The notes beneath the pieces were generated by a model. It was not told the origin of the DNA. It saw only the letters and a program-made list of their open reading frames with translations, and did not search any database. The position numbers and the translations under genes were made by a program. DNA of 64,000 nucleotides from Spirochaetales bacterium Spiro_05. Lineage in GTDB: Bacteria; Spirochaetota; Spirochaetia; Sphaerochaetales; Sphaerochaetaceae. Location of the stretch: contig LVBG01000007.1 of assembly GCA_001603115.1 (NCBI GenBank), positions 62,001-126,000 on the forward strand, read 5' to 3'. Positions 17,937 through 25,888 of this stretch are shown here, piece after piece; the stretch's first letter is position 1, and every line of letters starts with the position of its first letter.

Positions 17937-19229
17937 TTATCGTACCAATGCGCTGACGTGTTGCGCAGTTCTTTCTATGAGTTGGACCTCCATCCTCTTG
18001 ATCTCCCCCTTGCGATTGACGGTGATATTCACCTTCTGACCGCTCTTGAAGGGAAGCAGAGCCAGATAGAGATCATTGAGATCCTCGACGACCGTATCAT
18101 GTACCTTGGTGATGATGTCCCCTCCCAGGTAGATCACCGACGAGCCATACTGCACCATCTGCGTTCCTCCCCGGATACCAGCCTTGTCAGCAAACCCGGA
18201 ACTTACCACCTGGCTGACCAATACTCCCTTGTTGACCGGCAGTTTTGCATACGAGACCAACTGTGGTGAAAGTTGCACAGCGGCCAAATCAAGCCACCCA
18301 CGACTCACCTTGCCCAACTTGATCAGATCGGGAATGACTGCGATGGCAGTATCGATGGGAATGGCGAAGTTCACCCCTTGGGAGCTGCCGGTAGTGGAGT
18401 AAATGGAACTGTTGATACCGATGACTTCTCCCCTTCCGTTGAGCAGGGGTCCTCCGCTGTTGCCCGGATTGATGGCAGCATCAGTCTGGATGGCATTCAT
18501 GACAATCTTTCCTTCGTTCGAACGTACCGGACGGTTCAAACCACTGACAACACCAACGGTCATCGTCCTGTCATAGCCAAACGGATTGCCGATGGCGATC
18601 ACTTTCTGTCCAATTTTCAGCTCCTCGCTGGTTCCCAAGGTAGCAGGATGGAGAGTCACCTCTTTCTCCACCTGAATCTTGATGACCGCAAGATCATCCT
18701 CACTATCCACGCCGATGAGCTTGGCAGGATAGCTTTGGTTGTTGTACAGACCGACTTTCAGACTCGCAGCTTTCTCCACAACGTGAGCGTTGGTAAGGAT
18801 GTAGCCATCGGTGGAAAGGATGATACCACTGCCCGTCCCTTGTGCAGGCAGGACATCCATGAACGCATTGACTTGCGTCTCGACTGTTGTGGTGATATGC
18901 ACAACACTCTTGTTCACCTTCTCATAGACGCTGATGTTCTGCTTCTCGTCAGCACTATAGAGCCACTGGGCTTCGTTACCCTCAAAAAGAATGAGGCCCG
19001 ACTCACCGTGGAAGATATTGGCCACCGGCACTCCGCTCAGGTTGAGCACCCCTTGTGCTCCCTGTTCCTCAACAATGGTCCTCAATGCTTGGGATAGCTC
19101 TCGTTTCTGTTTATCCTCTGCAATGGAGTTGGTCCAGCGCACCAGAATCAGTGCGAAGAACACACTGAGCGTTCCCACCAAGATCATGAGAATGAGTCGT
19201 ACCAATCTGTTGCGGGTGTTCTTCAGCAT
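17937..19229 (-). CDS. HtrA/DegP-type serine protease with one PDZ domain, membrane-anchored
   Basis: A 430-residue protein. One N-terminal helix (about residues 11-31) anchors it in the membrane with the protease outside. The trypsin-like triad is His149 (LTNAHVV), Asp179 (DDLAVIKI) and Ser258 (NPGNSGGPL). One C-terminal PDZ domain follows, with VSSGFADKAGIRGG and GGDIITKVHD. Such proteases degrade or remodel misfolded envelope proteins. A segment of about 70 residues between helix and protease has no family I know. The start at 19229 lies 6 bases after a TACACT -10 box with no ribosome site, so it is probably leaderless. uvrB follows after 2 bases. Confidence 0.9.
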   Translation of the reverse strand: MLKNTRNRLVRLILMILVGTLSVFFALILVRWTNSIAEDKQKRELSQALRTIVEEQGAQGVLNLSGVPVANIFHGESGLILFEGNEAQWLYSADEKQNISVYEKVNKSVVHITTTVETQVNAFMDVLPAQGTGSGIILSTDGYILTNAHVVEKAASLKVGLYNNQSYPAKLIGVDSEDDLAVIKIQVEKEVTLHPATLGTSEELKIGQKVIAIGNPFGYDRTMTVGVVSGLNRPVRSNEGKIVMNAIQTDAAINPGNSGGPLLNGRGEVIGINSSIYSTTGSSQGVNFAIPIDTAIAVIPDLIKLGKVSRGWLDLAAVQLSPQLVSYAKLPVNKGVLVSQVVSSGFADKAGIRGGTQMVQYGSSVIYLGGDIITKVHDTVVEDLNDLYLALLPFKSGQKVNITVNRKGEIKRMEVQLIERTAQHVSALVR

Positions 19230-19235
19230 GGATTC

Positions 19236-19265
19236 AGTGTACTTCCATTGCAGTGCACAAGGCAA
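19236..19265 (-). promoter_or_regulatory. promoter of htrA-uvrB, leaderless geometry
   Basis: On the minus strand -35 TTGCCT (19260-19265) and -10 TACACT (19236-19241) are 18 bases apart. The -10 ends exactly 6 bases before the ATG at 19229. The -35 abuts the stop codon of the upstream sugar-kinase gene. Confidence 0.5.
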
Positions 19266-20240
19266 CTACACCGAGCCCAACAGGGAGAGAACCTCGGCCT
19301 TTGTAGGGGGATTGCATCCCTTGCGGCTACAGTTGATCGCACTAGCTGCGGTTGCATAGCGCAGGGCCTCCTTGATCAGCTCTTCTGAGAGCATACCGAA
19401 GTGAGGAACCTGTCCATCAGAGCCGAAACACTCTTTCTCATGCAGAAAGGAGAGCAGGGCCCCACTGAAGGTGTCCCCGGCTCCCACGGTATCAATAAGC
19501 GGAAGATCGATGATTGGCTGGGCAAAGCTCTTGCCTTCTGCTGTGTACCAAATGCTGCCCTTCCTCCCCAAGGTAAGGATAACCTCCATGGTTCGCTCAA
19601 CAGCCAGCTTGGCGGCAGTGGAGTGCACATCACAGCCTGGATAGAGCAGCAACAAATCCTCATCACTGAGCTTGACCATGGTTGCCATCGACAAGGCCCG
19701 CTCGATGCGTACGCGATGTTGGGCAAGATCATCGATGACAGCAGGACGGATATTCGGATCAAGGAAGATGATGGGCTTCACTTCAAGGGCCTCCAAGGCA
19801 TCGAGGATGGCATTACAGCCCGGTTCAACGGCGAGAGCTACCGATCCTATATGCACGACACGCAAATCAGTGTGAAGAACCAGGCTGTTCACAAGCTCTT
19901 CCTTCTCATAGGAAACAGGTGCGGTTCCTTTGCAGTAAAATGCATAGCTCGCCTTGCCCTCGGCATCGAGGGAGGCAAAGCCGATAAGAGAAGGCAGTGA
20001 TACGGCACACAGATCAGGATCAAACATGAGTTGGTTGTCCACCAGATGACCGATGATACGCTGTCCGAACATGTCCGAGGAGAGCTTTCCTACAAAACCC
20101 ACCGGAGAGCCAAGACGCGAGGCAGCTGTAGCTGTGTTGAGACCACACCCACCGATATAGGAGTCGAAGACCATTGAAGCATCCTCGGTTCCCCGTGCAA
20201 TGAAATCGATCAGACCTTCGCCAATGATACCTATCATCAT
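19266..20240 (-). CDS. PfkB-family carbohydrate kinase (fructokinase-like)
   Basis: A 324-residue cytoplasmic ribokinase-fold enzyme. The N-terminal substrate motif is GGCGLNTATAASRLG, preceded by IGEGLIDFIARG. The C-terminal signature is LIDTVGAGDTFSGALLSF, whose Asp is the catalytic base. It should phosphorylate a sugar with ATP; fructose is the usual substrate of this subgroup, but the sequence does not settle it. GTAGGAGGGG lies just before ATGATG at 20240. The HD-domain gene ends 6 bases upstream, so they form a two-gene operon, though no functional link is obvious. Confidence 0.85.
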   Translation of the reverse strand: MMIGIIGEGLIDFIARGTEDASMVFDSYIGGCGLNTATAASRLGSPVGFVGKLSSDMFGQRIIGHLVDNQLMFDPDLCAVSLPSLIGFASLDAEGKASYAFYCKGTAPVSYEKEELVNSLVLHTDLRVVHIGSVALAVEPGCNAILDALEALEVKPIIFLDPNIRPAVIDDLAQHRVRIERALSMATMVKLSDEDLLLLYPGCDVHSTAAKLAVERTMEVILTLGRKGSIWYTAEGKSFAQPIIDLPLIDTVGAGDTFSGALLSFLHEKECFGSDGQVPHFGMLSEELIKEALRYATAASAINCSRKGCNPPTKAEVLSLLGSV

Positions 20241-20246
20241 CCCCTC

Positions 20247-21053
20247 CTACAGATACCGTTTCTTTTCCTGCCCAATGACACCTGCAACCACCTGTACATA
20301 CGCTTTTGCAGGACTCATGGAAAGCTTGGGAAGCAGCACTTCCTCGATTTGAAAGAATCCGACATCGCTGGACATCTGCACATCGATGCGTATCGGCAGC
20401 TCATCGCCCTGAGTGATGGTTACCTTCTCGATGGAGTTGGCCGAGTACTTGTGGATATCCCCCGTCTTTGGTGCGGTTCCCAGACTCATGGGGATGCGTG
20501 CCCTCCCCTTTTCCATATCACAGCCGTCGGCAACCAAGAGAAGGCCCGCTTCCAATGAGTGCACCTTTCTGTTGGCCATGTGCCCAAGCACCCCTTCGGT
20601 AGCAACCGATGCGATGGCAACCCTGCGTGAAAGCTGGTCGGAGAGCAAGGACTTCAGCAGGCGGTCGATGATTGGACGGGCAATGATCAAGCCGGTCAAC
20701 TCATGGTCTGACCTTCCAACGCTCATGCCCAGGTCATGCACAAAGGACGCAAGGAGGATGGCGCAAAGGCTGTCCTCGTGCGATCCTGCTTCCTCAACCT
20801 CCAAGGATGTCTTTATTCCTGCATGCTTCAGAAGGCTGAGCATTTTCACTGCGTTAATGGCAACCTGGCGCATATGCACTGGGCCATGGTCGTTGTAGTT
20901 CAGTCGCTTGATCGACACGCTGTTTGCATACTCCTGAAGCGCCTCAATTTCTGGGTCACTGACCAACATCGTGGCCAGACGGAAACTGTCCGAACCCTCC
21001 TTGAGCAAGGAGAGCAACTGCTGTTCCAAGTGGGTTTCTTTGGGTGACTTCAT
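20247..21053 (-). CDS. HD-domain metal-dependent phosphohydrolase
   Basis: A 268-residue cytoplasmic protein. Metal-ligand motifs of the HD superfamily are NDHGPVHMRQVAINA, LASFVHDLGMSVGRSDHE and LLVADGCDME. Such enzymes cleave phosphomonoesters or phosphodiesters of nucleotides. The C-terminal 80 residues (about 190-268) form a separate beta-rich region (VTITQGDELPIRIDVQ) of no family I recognise. Substrate unknown. It is the first gene of the operon with the sugar kinase. It begins 77 bases from a divergent DUF1349 gene. Confidence 0.75.
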   Translation of the reverse strand: MKSPKETHLEQQLLSLLKEGSDSFRLATMLVSDPEIEALQEYANSVSIKRLNYNDHGPVHMRQVAINAVKMLSLLKHAGIKTSLEVEEAGSHEDSLCAILLASFVHDLGMSVGRSDHELTGLIIARPIIDRLLKSLLSDQLSRRVAIASVATEGVLGHMANRKVHSLEAGLLLVADGCDMEKGRARIPMSLGTAPKTGDIHKYSANSIEKVTITQGDELPIRIDVQMSSDVGFFQIEEVLLPKLSMSPAKAYVQVVAGVIGQEKKRYL

Positions 21054-21118
21054 GTCCTAAGCCTACAACAACTTCACGACAACATAAAGGGGATGTGGAT
21101 AAAATACTGCAAAGTGCC

Positions 21119-21124
21119 TATACT
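21119..21124 (+). promoter_or_regulatory. -10 box of the DUF1349 gene, leaderless geometry
   Basis: TATACT (21119-21124) ends 6 bases before ATG 21131 with no ribosome site between. The context (TATACTG, six bases, ATGAGAAG) closely matches that at 13333-13352. No clear -35 is seen. Confidence 0.45.
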
Positions 21125-21130
21125 GCAACC

Positions 21131-21661
21131 ATGAGAAGAATCACCATGAGGGATTTCCATTGGCTTGGGAAACCCATGACCTACAAAAAAGAGTACCAGA
21201 TGGTCAGCCTTGAGGTGGATGCGCATACCAGTTTGCCATCAGGTCCCTTGTTGCTGGCAGTCAGTGACGAGTATTTCAGCTGTGAAGCCACCCTCACCAT
21301 CCCTAAAAAGGAAGGCTTTGTTGGCATGTGCATCTATCACCTGGAGAGCTGTTATGCAGCTGCAGGACTTTCTGGAGAGGCGATTGAGATGCAGACCTGC
21401 ATCTCCGGATTCACAAACAGAAGCTGCGTTGCTGTATCAACGGAAAATGCTGAAACGGCCATCTGGACAGTCAAGAGGGACGCCCAGGGCATTTCTCTTG
21501 GCTATCGGTTTGCCCAGGAAGAAGAGATCAGGTGGGTGAGTACCGTTCATCTGCCTGGGTGTGAGCTTTCCATCAGTTTTGGACCCTACTTCACCAATGC
21601 AGGGAAAGAAACCTATAACGCTTTTATGTATGCTCTGCGATACACCAGGGCAGAGGCATGA
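21131..21661 (+). CDS. DUF1349-family (concanavalin A-like fold) protein
   Basis: A 176-residue cytoplasmic protein without a signal peptide. It fits the small DUF1349 beta-sandwich family: DFHWLGKPMTY near the start, YFSCEATLTIPKKEGFVGMC, then ISLGYRFAQEEEIRWVSTVH and ISFGPYFTNAG near the end. Members of this family are thought to bind carbohydrate-like ligands, but the function is not established. ATG 21131 is chosen because it lies 6 bases after a -10 box; the longer frame to 21044 runs into the divergent HD gene. The downstream glnS gene has its own ribosome site and probable promoter. Confidence 0.6.
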   Translation: MRRITMRDFHWLGKPMTYKKEYQMVSLEVDAHTSLPSGPLLLAVSDEYFSCEATLTIPKKEGFVGMCIYHLESCYAAAGLSGEAIEMQTCISGFTNRSCVAVSTENAETAIWTVKRDAQGISLGYRFAQEEEIRWVSTVHLPGCELSISFGPYFTNAGKETYNAFMYALRYTRAEA

Positions 21662-21745
21662 GCACTCGCACAAGAAGTGCGGGTATGCTACTATGTTTGC
21701 TATCTGAAAAGGGCCCCTTTGGAAGGGCACAAGGAAGGATTTTGT

Positions 21746-23455
21746 ATGGATGAGCGCTACGAAGAAGAGACAAAAGAAAAAGCTCCTCTTAATTTTCTGG
21801 AACGAATCATAGAGGATGACCTGAACAACGGCAGGGTGCCTGACAACACCATTGTCACCAGGTTCCCCCCCGAACCCAACGGATATCTGCACATCGGCCA
21901 CATCAAGTCGATTTGTCTTAACTTCGGACTTGCACAAAAGTACCAAGGCCGCTGCCACCTTCGCCTCGATGACACCAATCCCGAGAAAGAGGATGTTGAG
22001 TACAGTGACTCCATCAAGCGGGACATCCGTTGGCTTGGCTTCGAGTGGGAGCCCTACGAGTATCATGCATCGGATTACTATGGGCAGCTCTACGAGATAG
22101 CATTGCAATTGATCAAGGACGGCAAAGCCTATGTCGACTCACTCACCGGTGAGCAGATGAAGGAGTACCGTGGAACCTTGACCGAACCTGGAAAGAACAG
22201 TCCTGACCGAGAGCGCAGCATTGAGGAGAACCTGAGGCTCTTTGAGGAGATGCACGCAGGCAAGCACCCTGAGGGGTCTTACGTGCTCAGGGCGAAGATA
22301 GATATGGCAAGTCCGAATATCAATATGCGCGACCCTGTGCTCTATCGCATCAAGTTTGCATCCCATCCCCGTACCGGTGATACCTGGTGCATCTATCCCA
22401 TGTACGATTTCACTCACCCCATCAGTGATGCCATCGAAGGGATCACCCACTCCATCTGCACGCTGGAGTTCGAGGACCATCGTCCTGCATATGATTGGGC
22501 CACGAGCATCGACGGCATTGAGCATGCGCCCCACCAGTACGAGTTTGCCCGCCTGAACATCAACTATCTGGTGATGAGCAAGCGACGGCTGCTGCAGCTG
22601 GTGAAGCTGGGCATCGTCGATGGTTGGGACGACCCGCGCATGCCTACCATCAGCGGAATCAGGAGACGCGGGTACTCCCCCGAATCCATGAAGGACTTTG
22701 TGAGCCGCATCGGCGTGGCGAAGGTTGAGGGTGTTGTCGACTACTCGCTTCTGGAGTTCTGTGTCAGAGAAGACCTGAACAAGCGTGCCAAACGCCTGAT
22801 GGTTGTCCTCGATCCGTTGAAACTGGTCATCGACAACTATCCCGAAGATCAGGTTGAGTACTTCGAGGCTGTCGACAACCCGGAGGACCCGAACAGTGCG
22901 GTGCATCAGATTCCGTTCTCACGCGAGCTGTACATCGAACGTGAGGATTTCATGGAAGTGCCTCCCAAGGGCTACCACCGACTCTATCCCGGCAATGAGA
23001 TCCGTCTCAAGTATGCCTACTATGTCACGGCTACCGAAGTGGTGAAGGATGAGGAAGGGACTATCGTGGAAGTCCATTGCACGTACGACCCGACTTCTCG
23101 TGGTGGAGCCACCGCTGACAACCGCAAGGTGAAAGGCACCAGCCATTGGGTAAGCGCCAGCGAGGGTGTAACGATTGAAGCGCGTCTCTACGACAAGCTC
23201 TTTTTGACCGAATACCCTGGCCAGAAAACAGGCAACTATCTTGATGATCTGAACCCCGATTCGTTGAAGGTTGTCACTGATGCAAAAGCAGAACCTGAGA
23301 TTTTGAAGGCACAGGTGGGAGATTACCTGCAGTTCATCCGAAACGGGTACTTCTGCCTGGACAACAAGACGGGAAAGACTGAGCTTCCTGCTTTCAACCG
23401 CACCGTTACGCTTAAGGACTCTTGGGCGAAACTGAAGCAGAAAATGGGTGTGTAA
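21746..23455 (+). CDS. glnS: glutaminyl-tRNA synthetase
   Basis: A 569-residue class I synthetase. HIGH motif is PPEPNGYLHIGHIKS; the KMSKS variant is LVMSKRRLLQLV; other hallmarks are RLDDTNPEKED, YPMYDFTHPISDAIEGITHS and the C-terminal anticodon-binding barrels. It charges tRNA-Gln directly, consistent with the tRNA-Gln(TTG) gene at 43571. The start at 21746 has AGGAAGGAT 5 bases upstream. A TATGCTACTAT element at 21684-21694 is a possible extended -10. The gene is followed by a strong hairpin at 23464-23491. Confidence 0.96.
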   Translation: MDERYEEETKEKAPLNFLERIIEDDLNNGRVPDNTIVTRFPPEPNGYLHIGHIKSICLNFGLAQKYQGRCHLRLDDTNPEKEDVEYSDSIKRDIRWLGFEWEPYEYHASDYYGQLYEIALQLIKDGKAYVDSLTGEQMKEYRGTLTEPGKNSPDRERSIEENLRLFEEMHAGKHPEGSYVLRAKIDMASPNINMRDPVLYRIKFASHPRTGDTWCIYPMYDFTHPISDAIEGITHSICTLEFEDHRPAYDWATSIDGIEHAPHQYEFARLNINYLVMSKRRLLQLVKLGIVDGWDDPRMPTISGIRRRGYSPESMKDFVSRIGVAKVEGVVDYSLLEFCVREDLNKRAKRLMVVLDPLKLVIDNYPEDQVEYFEAVDNPEDPNSAVHQIPFSRELYIEREDFMEVPPKGYHRLYPGNEIRLKYAYYVTATEVVKDEEGTIVEVHCTYDPTSRGGATADNRKVKGTSHWVSASEGVTIEARLYDKLFLTEYPGQKTGNYLDDLNPDSLKVVTDAKAEPEILKAQVGDYLQFIRNGYFCLDNKTGKTELPAFNRTVTLKDSWAKLKQKMGV

Positions 23456-23463
23456 GTACTGAT

Positions 23464-23491
23464 CAAGGGGACGGGACAAGCCGTCCCCTTG
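23464..23491 (+). terminator. strong hairpin after glnS
   Basis: An 11-base-pair perfect stem, CAAGGGGACGG (23464-23474) with CCGTCCCCTTG (23481-23491), loop GACAAG. It is followed by TTGAT rather than a T-run and lies 6 bases before the ribosome site of the next gene. It may attenuate or stabilise the message rather than terminate it. Confidence 0.5.
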
Positions 23492-23507
23492 TTGATAGGA
23501 GGATGTG

Positions 23508-24746
23508 GTGAACTACTTCTTCGACCAGCATTTTCATGTAATGAATATTGCGCATCCGAATCTGTTGTCCTTCTTTTCTTCCTTGGACACCGGCCTTCCT
23601 GACCTGATCACCAGTGGGGCACTTTCGCCAAGTTACATCTTGACAGCAAAGAATCGAAAAGGTCCGATCCTGCTCAACCGCATGACCAATACCCTGACAA
23701 CCTTTGAACAGAGTATTGGGGAAACCCTGGTCTTGATGGAAAAGGATCTGATGGGAGCCTTCCCTTCCCACGAGGAGGGAGCATTGCGACCTGAACACCC
23801 CTATATCAGGGATGGAAAGATGCATATGCGAAATCAGGTGTATGACAAGCTTGCCATGTGCCCGCTCTTGATGGACTTCTCCAGCAACCAACTGCGCAAG
23901 GAGTCTCTGTACTATCCAATACCCAAGGAACAGAAGATTCTCGATTACGTACGCGACACCCTTGAGGGGTTCGATTACTATGCCAAGCAACATCCCCAAG
24001 GCTTGTTTGAGTTCTTTCCCTTTCTCGGGATCAACCCACCGGTACACTCACTTGACTTCATCAAGGAGTTGCTCGATACCTATGTGATCAAGGACCGGAA
24101 GAACAAGAAGGGAAGCCAACGCTTTTACGGGGTGAAATTCTATCCACCGCTTGGGTATGACCCTTGGCCGGCGGATGAGCATGAGCAGAAGAAAGTCACG
24201 CTCATCTACGAGTTCTGTGCTACCCACGATATTCCCATCATGACCCATTGTGACGACCAAGGTTTTCGTGGGGTTCCTGCAAAGGAAGCCTGGAAATACA
24301 CAGCTCCTTCCTCCTACAAACCGGTGCTTGCACGCTTCCCTACCCTAAGCATCGATTTTGCACACTACGGGTGGCAGTACAATCAACTGCAGAAGAACCC
24401 ACTGACCATGATCAGCAGTCTGGCAAACAAGGTCCCCGACTCCCCGTGGTTCCATGAGCTTGTGGAACTGATGCATCTCTATCCAAACATCTATGCCGAT
24501 GTCTCTTTCAGCGGGACCAACCCAGAGTTCTATGAGCTACTCTTCAACTATCTGCAGTCCATGGACGAGGAGAAACGCCGGACAATTGCGGAGAGAACGA
24601 TGTTCGGTACCGATTTTTCAGTGAACCTGATGAAGGTGGAGTCATATACCTCTTACTACCGAACGTTCGAAAATTCCCCGTTCAGCGATGAGGAAATCCA
24701 CGACTTCGTGCACACAAACCCGATTCGGTTCATGCGATTCGAATAG
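23508..24746 (+). CDS. metal-dependent amidohydrolase (COG2159-like)
   Basis: A 412-residue TIM-barrel hydrolase of the amidohydrolase-2 type. Candidate metal ligands are the HxH in FFDQHFHVMN at the N-terminus, the His in IPIMTHCDDQG and the Asp near the C-terminus in MFGTDFSVNL. A Lys in FYGVKFYPPLGYD fits the usual position of the strand-4 residue. The substrate is unknown. GTG at 23508 is preferred since AGGAGG (23497-23502) is 5 bases away; a GTG at 23505 is only 2 bases from it. A bidirectional terminator follows. Confidence 0.7.
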   Translation: MNYFFDQHFHVMNIAHPNLLSFFSSLDTGLPDLITSGALSPSYILTAKNRKGPILLNRMTNTLTTFEQSIGETLVLMEKDLMGAFPSHEEGALRPEHPYIRDGKMHMRNQVYDKLAMCPLLMDFSSNQLRKESLYYPIPKEQKILDYVRDTLEGFDYYAKQHPQGLFEFFPFLGINPPVHSLDFIKELLDTYVIKDRKNKKGSQRFYGVKFYPPLGYDPWPADEHEQKKVTLIYEFCATHDIPIMTHCDDQGFRGVPAKEAWKYTAPSSYKPVLARFPTLSIDFAHYGWQYNQLQKNPLTMISSLANKVPDSPWFHELVELMHLYPNIYADVSFSGTNPEFYELLFNYLQSMDEEKRRTIAERTMFGTDFSVNLMKVESYTSYYRTFENSPFSDEEIHDFVHTNPIRFMRFE

Positions 24747-24751
24747 GCATT

Positions 24752-24781
24752 GAAAAAGGCAGACTCTCGTCTGCCTCTCTT
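24752..24781. terminator. bidirectional terminator between amidohydrolase and rubrerythrin genes
   Basis: AGGCAGAC (24757-24764) pairs with GTCTGCCT (24769-24776), loop TCTC. On the minus strand the stem is followed by five Ts (24752-24756), serving rubrerythrin. On the plus strand CTCTCTT follows. Confidence 0.75.
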
Positions 24782-24797
24782 GTGGGGATTGCTGCGC

Positions 24798-25340
24798 TTA
24801 GTAGTTGGTTGCAACAATCTCGAAATATGCCTGGGCATGGTTGCAAACCGGGCAGATTCCAGGAGCCTTCTTGCCGATGACAATGTGGCCACAGTTGGAG
24901 CACTTCCACATCTGATCGCCTTCACGGCTGAAAACCAGACCACCCTCGACGTTCTTCAGAAGGTCAAGGTAGCGCTGCTCGTGGTGCTTCTCGATGGCAG
25001 CGACCATTTCGAACAAGGTGGCAATCTTATTGAAACCTTCTTCACGGGCTTCCTTGGCAAAGTTTGCATACATGTCGGTCCACTCATAGTGCTCGCCGGC
25101 AGCGGCATCCTTCAAGTTGGTTGCAGTGTTGGGGACTTCTCCGCCTTCCTGAAGCAGCTTGAACCAAATCTTGGCGTGTTCCTTCTCATTGAATGCGGTC
25201 TCTTCAAACAGGTTTGCGATCTGGACATAGCCCTCTTTGCGAGCCTGTGATGCATAATACGTATACTTATTCCGAGCCATTGACTCACCAGCAAATGCAT
25301 CATGCAAATTGGCTGCCGTCTTTGATCCTTTCAATTCCAT
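24798..25340 (-). CDS. rbr: rubrerythrin
   Basis: A 180-residue cytoplasmic peroxide reductase. The four-helix diiron domain shows the two ExxH-type ligand sets in [17 protein letters not shown] and [18 protein letters not shown] with further Glu in [17 protein letters not shown]. The C-terminal rubredoxin domain has CSNCG and CPVC. It reduces hydrogen peroxide to water in anaerobes, taking electrons from rubredoxin-like partners. It lies 12 bases after perR and the pair is probably repressed by PerR at 25784-25798. A terminator follows at 24752-24776. Confidence 0.95.
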   Translation of the reverse strand: MELKGSKTAANLHDAFAGESMARNKYTYYASQARKEGYVQIANLFEETAFNEKEHAKIWFKLLQEGGEVPNTATNLKDAAAGEHYEWTDMYANFAKEAREEGFNKIATLFEMVAAIEKHHEQRYLDLLKNVEGGLVFSREGDQMWKCSNCGHIVIGKKAPGICPVCNHAQAYFEIVATNY

Positions 25341-25352
25341 ACCTCAGCTCCT

Positions 25353-25757
25353 TCACTGCCTTGTGGCAGCACGCTTGTTTTGACATTCGGGGCAAACCCC
25401 GTTGAACACGATTTCATACGACTCAAGCACATATCCATAGGTGTCAATATTCTTTGCACACAGACTGATATCATTGAAAACTTCGATATCACTCACTTGT
25501 TTGCAGGAGGTGCATTGGATGTGGTAATGGTTGCCCAGTGTACGATCAAAATGATCAGGCCCTCCAAGAACACGAATCCTTTTTACCTTCCCTTCATCCA
25601 CGAGCATATTCAGATTCCGGTATACCGTCGCTCTGCTGATGGAGGGATGCTTCAAGACAATGTTCTCGTAGATTTGTTCTGCATTGGGATGATTGGTTGC
25701 TGACGTCACAGCTTCCCACACCAACCCTTTCTGAATTGTCTGTCGCTTCTCTTTCAT
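25353..25757 (-). CDS. perR: Fur-family peroxide regulator (PerR-like)
   Basis: A 134-residue cytoplasmic repressor. Winged helix in the N-terminal half (HPNAEQIYENIVLKHPSISR, then ATVYRNLNMLVDEGKV) and a dimerisation domain with HYHIQCTSCKQ and GVCPECQNK as the structural zinc site. Start at 25757, with TAGGAAA upstream; a longer frame to 25823 would read through the promoter. PerR rather than Fur is inferred from its position directly upstream of rubrerythrin. It should sense peroxide by metal-catalysed oxidation of a regulatory-site His, which cannot be proven from sequence alone. Confidence 0.85.
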   Translation of the reverse strand: MKEKRQTIQKGLVWEAVTSATNHPNAEQIYENIVLKHPSISRATVYRNLNMLVDEGKVKRIRVLGGPDHFDRTLGNHYHIQCTSCKQVSDIEVFNDISLCAKNIDTYGYVLESYEIVFNGVCPECQNKRAATRQ

Positions 25758-25783
25758 TGATTTTCCTAAATGATAAATACTCT

Positions 25784-25820
25784 CAATAGTTATGATAATA
25801 GAGACACCTGCCAGTGTCAA
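25784..25820 (-). promoter_or_regulatory. perR-rbr promoter with candidate Per box
   Basis: On the minus strand -35 TTGACA (25815-25820) and -10 TATCAT (25792-25797) are 17 bases apart. The -10 lies inside TTATCATAACTATTG (25784-25798), which matches 11 of the 14 defined positions of the Per box TTATAATnATTATAA. Autoregulation of perR and control of rbr follow if this is the operator. Confidence 0.65.
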
Positions 25821-25841
25821 CAAGATATCTTACGAGCAAGA

Positions 25842-25871
25842 CCCAAAAAACCCCAGATACACCTGGGGTTT
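25842..25871 (-). terminator. terminator of the RlmK-like gene
   Basis: AAACCCCAG (25848-25856) pairs with CTGGGGTTT (25863-25871), loop ATACAC. Read on the minus strand the stem runs into a T-run (25845-25850), 18 bases after the stop codon. Confidence 0.8.
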
Positions 25872-25888
25872 CTTGGTCATGCCAAAGC

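Noticed and set aside
18273-19097. A 274-codon plus-strand frame opposite htrA.
   Set aside because: No domain is seen and the minus-strand gene has the full serine protease triad and PDZ domain.
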